DNA from: Burkholderiaceae bacterium
GTDB lineage: Bacteria; Pseudomonadota; Gammaproteobacteria; Burkholderiales; Burkholderiaceae_D
DNA length: 8,060 bases
Direction of reading: 5' to 3'
Assembly (NCBI GenBank): GCA_014379395.1
Contig: JACMLV010000080.1
Span: 1 to 8,060 of the forward strand
Position numbers and translations under genes: made by a program
Shown here: positions 6,833-8,060 of the stretch, one piece after another
How positions within the stretch are numbered: position 1 is the stretch's first letter
Layout of the letters: each line of letters opens with the position of its first letter
The notes under the pieces: generated by a model
Told to the model about the DNA's origin: nothing
The model's input: the letters and a program-made list of their open reading frames with translations, nothing else
Databases searched by the model: none

Positions 6833-8060
6833 TTGGATACCGTGCCGTTCTGGGCGCAATTTCTCGCGCTCGCCCTCCTGATATTGTGTTCGGCCTTCTT
6901 CGCGATGGCCGAAACGGCCCTGATGGCGTCGAACCGCTATCGGCTGCGCCATTTGGCCAAGCGCGGCAGCCGGCGCGCCGCCACCACGCTGTGGCTGCTC
7001 GAACGCACCGACAAGCTGCTCTCGCTGATCCTGATCGCCAACACCCTGATCAACGCCATGGCGACCGCGCTCGTGACCGCCATGGCGATCGGCGCCTTCG
7101 GCCACGAGGACGACGTGATCACGGTCTCGACCGCCGCGGTGGCGTTCCTGCTGATCGTGTTCGCCGAGATTTCGCCCAAGGTGATCGGGGCGACCTACCC
7201 GGAGCGCATCGCGCTGCCCACCAGCATGATCCTGAAGCCCTTGATGACGGCGGCCAAGCCGCTGATCTGGTTCGTCAACCTGTTCGTGCGCGCGGTGCTG
7301 AGGCTGCTGCGCGTGCGCCAGGGCGGCCAGGCGGCGCACGAGAGCCGCGTCTCGCCCGAGGAGCTGCGCTCGATCGTGCAAGAGGGCGGCAACTTCATTC
7401 CGCAAAAGCACAAGAGCATCCTGCTCAACCTGTTCGACCTGGAGACCATCTCGGTCGAGGACATCATGACGCCGCGGGCCCAGATCGAGGCGCTCAACCT
7501 GGCCGTGCCGGTCGAGGAGATCAAGCACCAGCTGACCACCTGCTACCACAACAAGCTGCCGGTGTTCGAGGGCGAGATCAACCAGATCGTCGGCATTTTG
7601 CACGTGCGCAAGGCGGTGGCGCTGCTGAACCAGGACGAGGAGTTGACGGTCGAGCATTTCCGCGCCCTGCTCAGCGCGCCGTACTTCATTCCGCAGGACA
7701 CCGGCGTGTTCACCCAGCTGCAGTATTTCCAGGAAAACCGCGAGCGGCTCGGCATCATCGTCGACGAATACGGCGAGGTGCAGGGCCTGGTCACGCTCGA
7801 CGACATCATCGAGGAGATGATCGGCGAGTTCACCACCTCGACGCCGGGCGCGGCGCGGGCCGACTCGTTCGGCTGGAGCGAACAGGGCGACTGCCTGCTC
7901 GAGGGCGCCACGGCGCTGCGCGACATCAACAAGCGGCTCGGCCTGGTCTTTCCGCTGGACGGCCCGAAGACCATCAACGGCATGCTGCTCGAGCTGCTGC
8001 AAGACATTCCGGAGGCGCCGATCTGCGTCAAGATCGACGACTGCATCATCGAGGTGATCC
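6833..8060 (+). CDS. CorC/HlyC-family (CNNM/DUF21) membrane protein with CBS pair, 3' end missing
   Basis: The 409 visible residues form a CNNM-type protein similar to CorB/YfjD and CorC, linked in the family to magnesium/cobalt efflux or resistance. The DUF21 membrane domain covers about 5-165: a first hydrophobic segment runs into the signature SAFFAMAETALMASNRYRLRHLA (20-42), followed by segments near 62-88, 97-115 and 130-158, with AEISPK (111-116) between them. A cytoplasmic CBS pair follows: MTPRAQIEAL to ILHVRKAV (212-262), and PYFIPQDTGVF to LVTLDDIIEEMIGEF (283-333). Then comes the start of the CorC_HlyC associated domain (from about 347, INGMLLELL at 381-389). Full members have roughly 420-445 residues, so little is lost. 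The start is a TTG (protein MDTVPFWAQF...), since no in-frame ATG precedes the membrane domain. The very long open frame on the opposite strand is shadow. It has its own promoter and is not part of the purine operon. The transport role of this family remains debated. Confidence 0.92.
   Translation, partial: MDTVPFWAQFLALALLILCSAFFAMAETALMASNRYRLRHLAKRGSRRAATTLWLLERTDKLLSLILIANTLINAMATALVTAMAIGAFGHEDDVITVSTAAVAFLLIVFAEISPKVIGATYPERIALPTSMILKPLMTAAKPLIWFVNLFVRAVLRLLRVRQGGQAAHESRVSPEELRSIVQEGGNFIPQKHKSILLNLFDLETISVEDIMTPRAQIEALNLAVPVEEIKHQLTTCYHNKLPVFEGEINQIVGILHVRKAVALLNQDEELTVEHFRALLSAPYFIPQDTGVFTQLQYFQENRERLGIIVDEYGEVQGLVTLDDIIEEMIGEFTTSTPGAARADSFGWSEQGDCLLEGATALRDINKRLGLVFPLDGPKTINGMLLELLQDIPEAPICVKIDDCIIEVI

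Noticed and set aside
6119..8002. 627-codon minus-strand frame opposite the CorC-like gene and hiuH
   Set aside because: The part opposite 6833-8002 is H/R/Q/D-rich shadow of a clear membrane protein. The stretch opposite 6480-6830 looks somewhat protein-like, but its third positions are less G/C-biased than the plus strand and it has no start context or known motif.

Overview
The window reads as ordinary chromosomal DNA of a high-GC beta-proteobacterium. The closest fit from gene order and protein style is an Oxalobacteraceae member (Massilia, Duganella or Telluria type). That placement is an inference from memory of these families, not a search result. Coding regions have strongly G/C-ended codons, and there is no insertion sequence, integrase, tRNA, rRNA or CRISPR array.

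About 80% of the window is a purine-degradation locus. On the minus strand, in transcription order, lie puuE (cofactor-independent allantoinase, 5988-5029), xdhA (Fe-S/FAD subunit of xanthine dehydrogenase, 5000-3495), xdhB (molybdenum subunit, 3483-1123), xdhC (molybdenum-cofactor maturation factor, 1115-60) and the first 14 codons of another gene starting at 44, probably guanine deaminase. Gaps are 28, 11, 7 and 15 bases, so these look like one operon. hiuH (5-hydroxyisourate hydrolase, 6125-6478) is divergent from puuE. The 136-base space between them has an AT-rich core and a perfect 11-base inverted repeat, the best candidate control site in the window.

Together the genes would oxidise hypoxanthine/xanthine to urate (XdhAB, matured by XdhC), hydrolyse 5-hydroxyisourate (HiuH) and open the allantoin ring (PuuE). 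GuaD would feed guanine in as xanthine. Urate oxidase and OHCU decarboxylase, the steps on either side of HiuH, are not in the window.

From 6479 to 6832 there is a gene-poor stretch. It holds a terminator-like hairpin whose U-tract points to the minus strand, a 35-codon open frame of uncertain reality, a large GC-rich hairpin and a sigma70-like promoter. That promoter leads to a CorC/HlyC (CNNM/DUF21 plus CBS pair) membrane protein that starts at a TTG (6833) and runs off the end. It appears unrelated to purine metabolism.

I found no convincing undescribed system. The items worth checking are the puuE/hiuH operator-like palindrome, the odd elements in 6479-6832, and a small in-frame 12-base repeat that builds a proline-rich stretch in XdhA.
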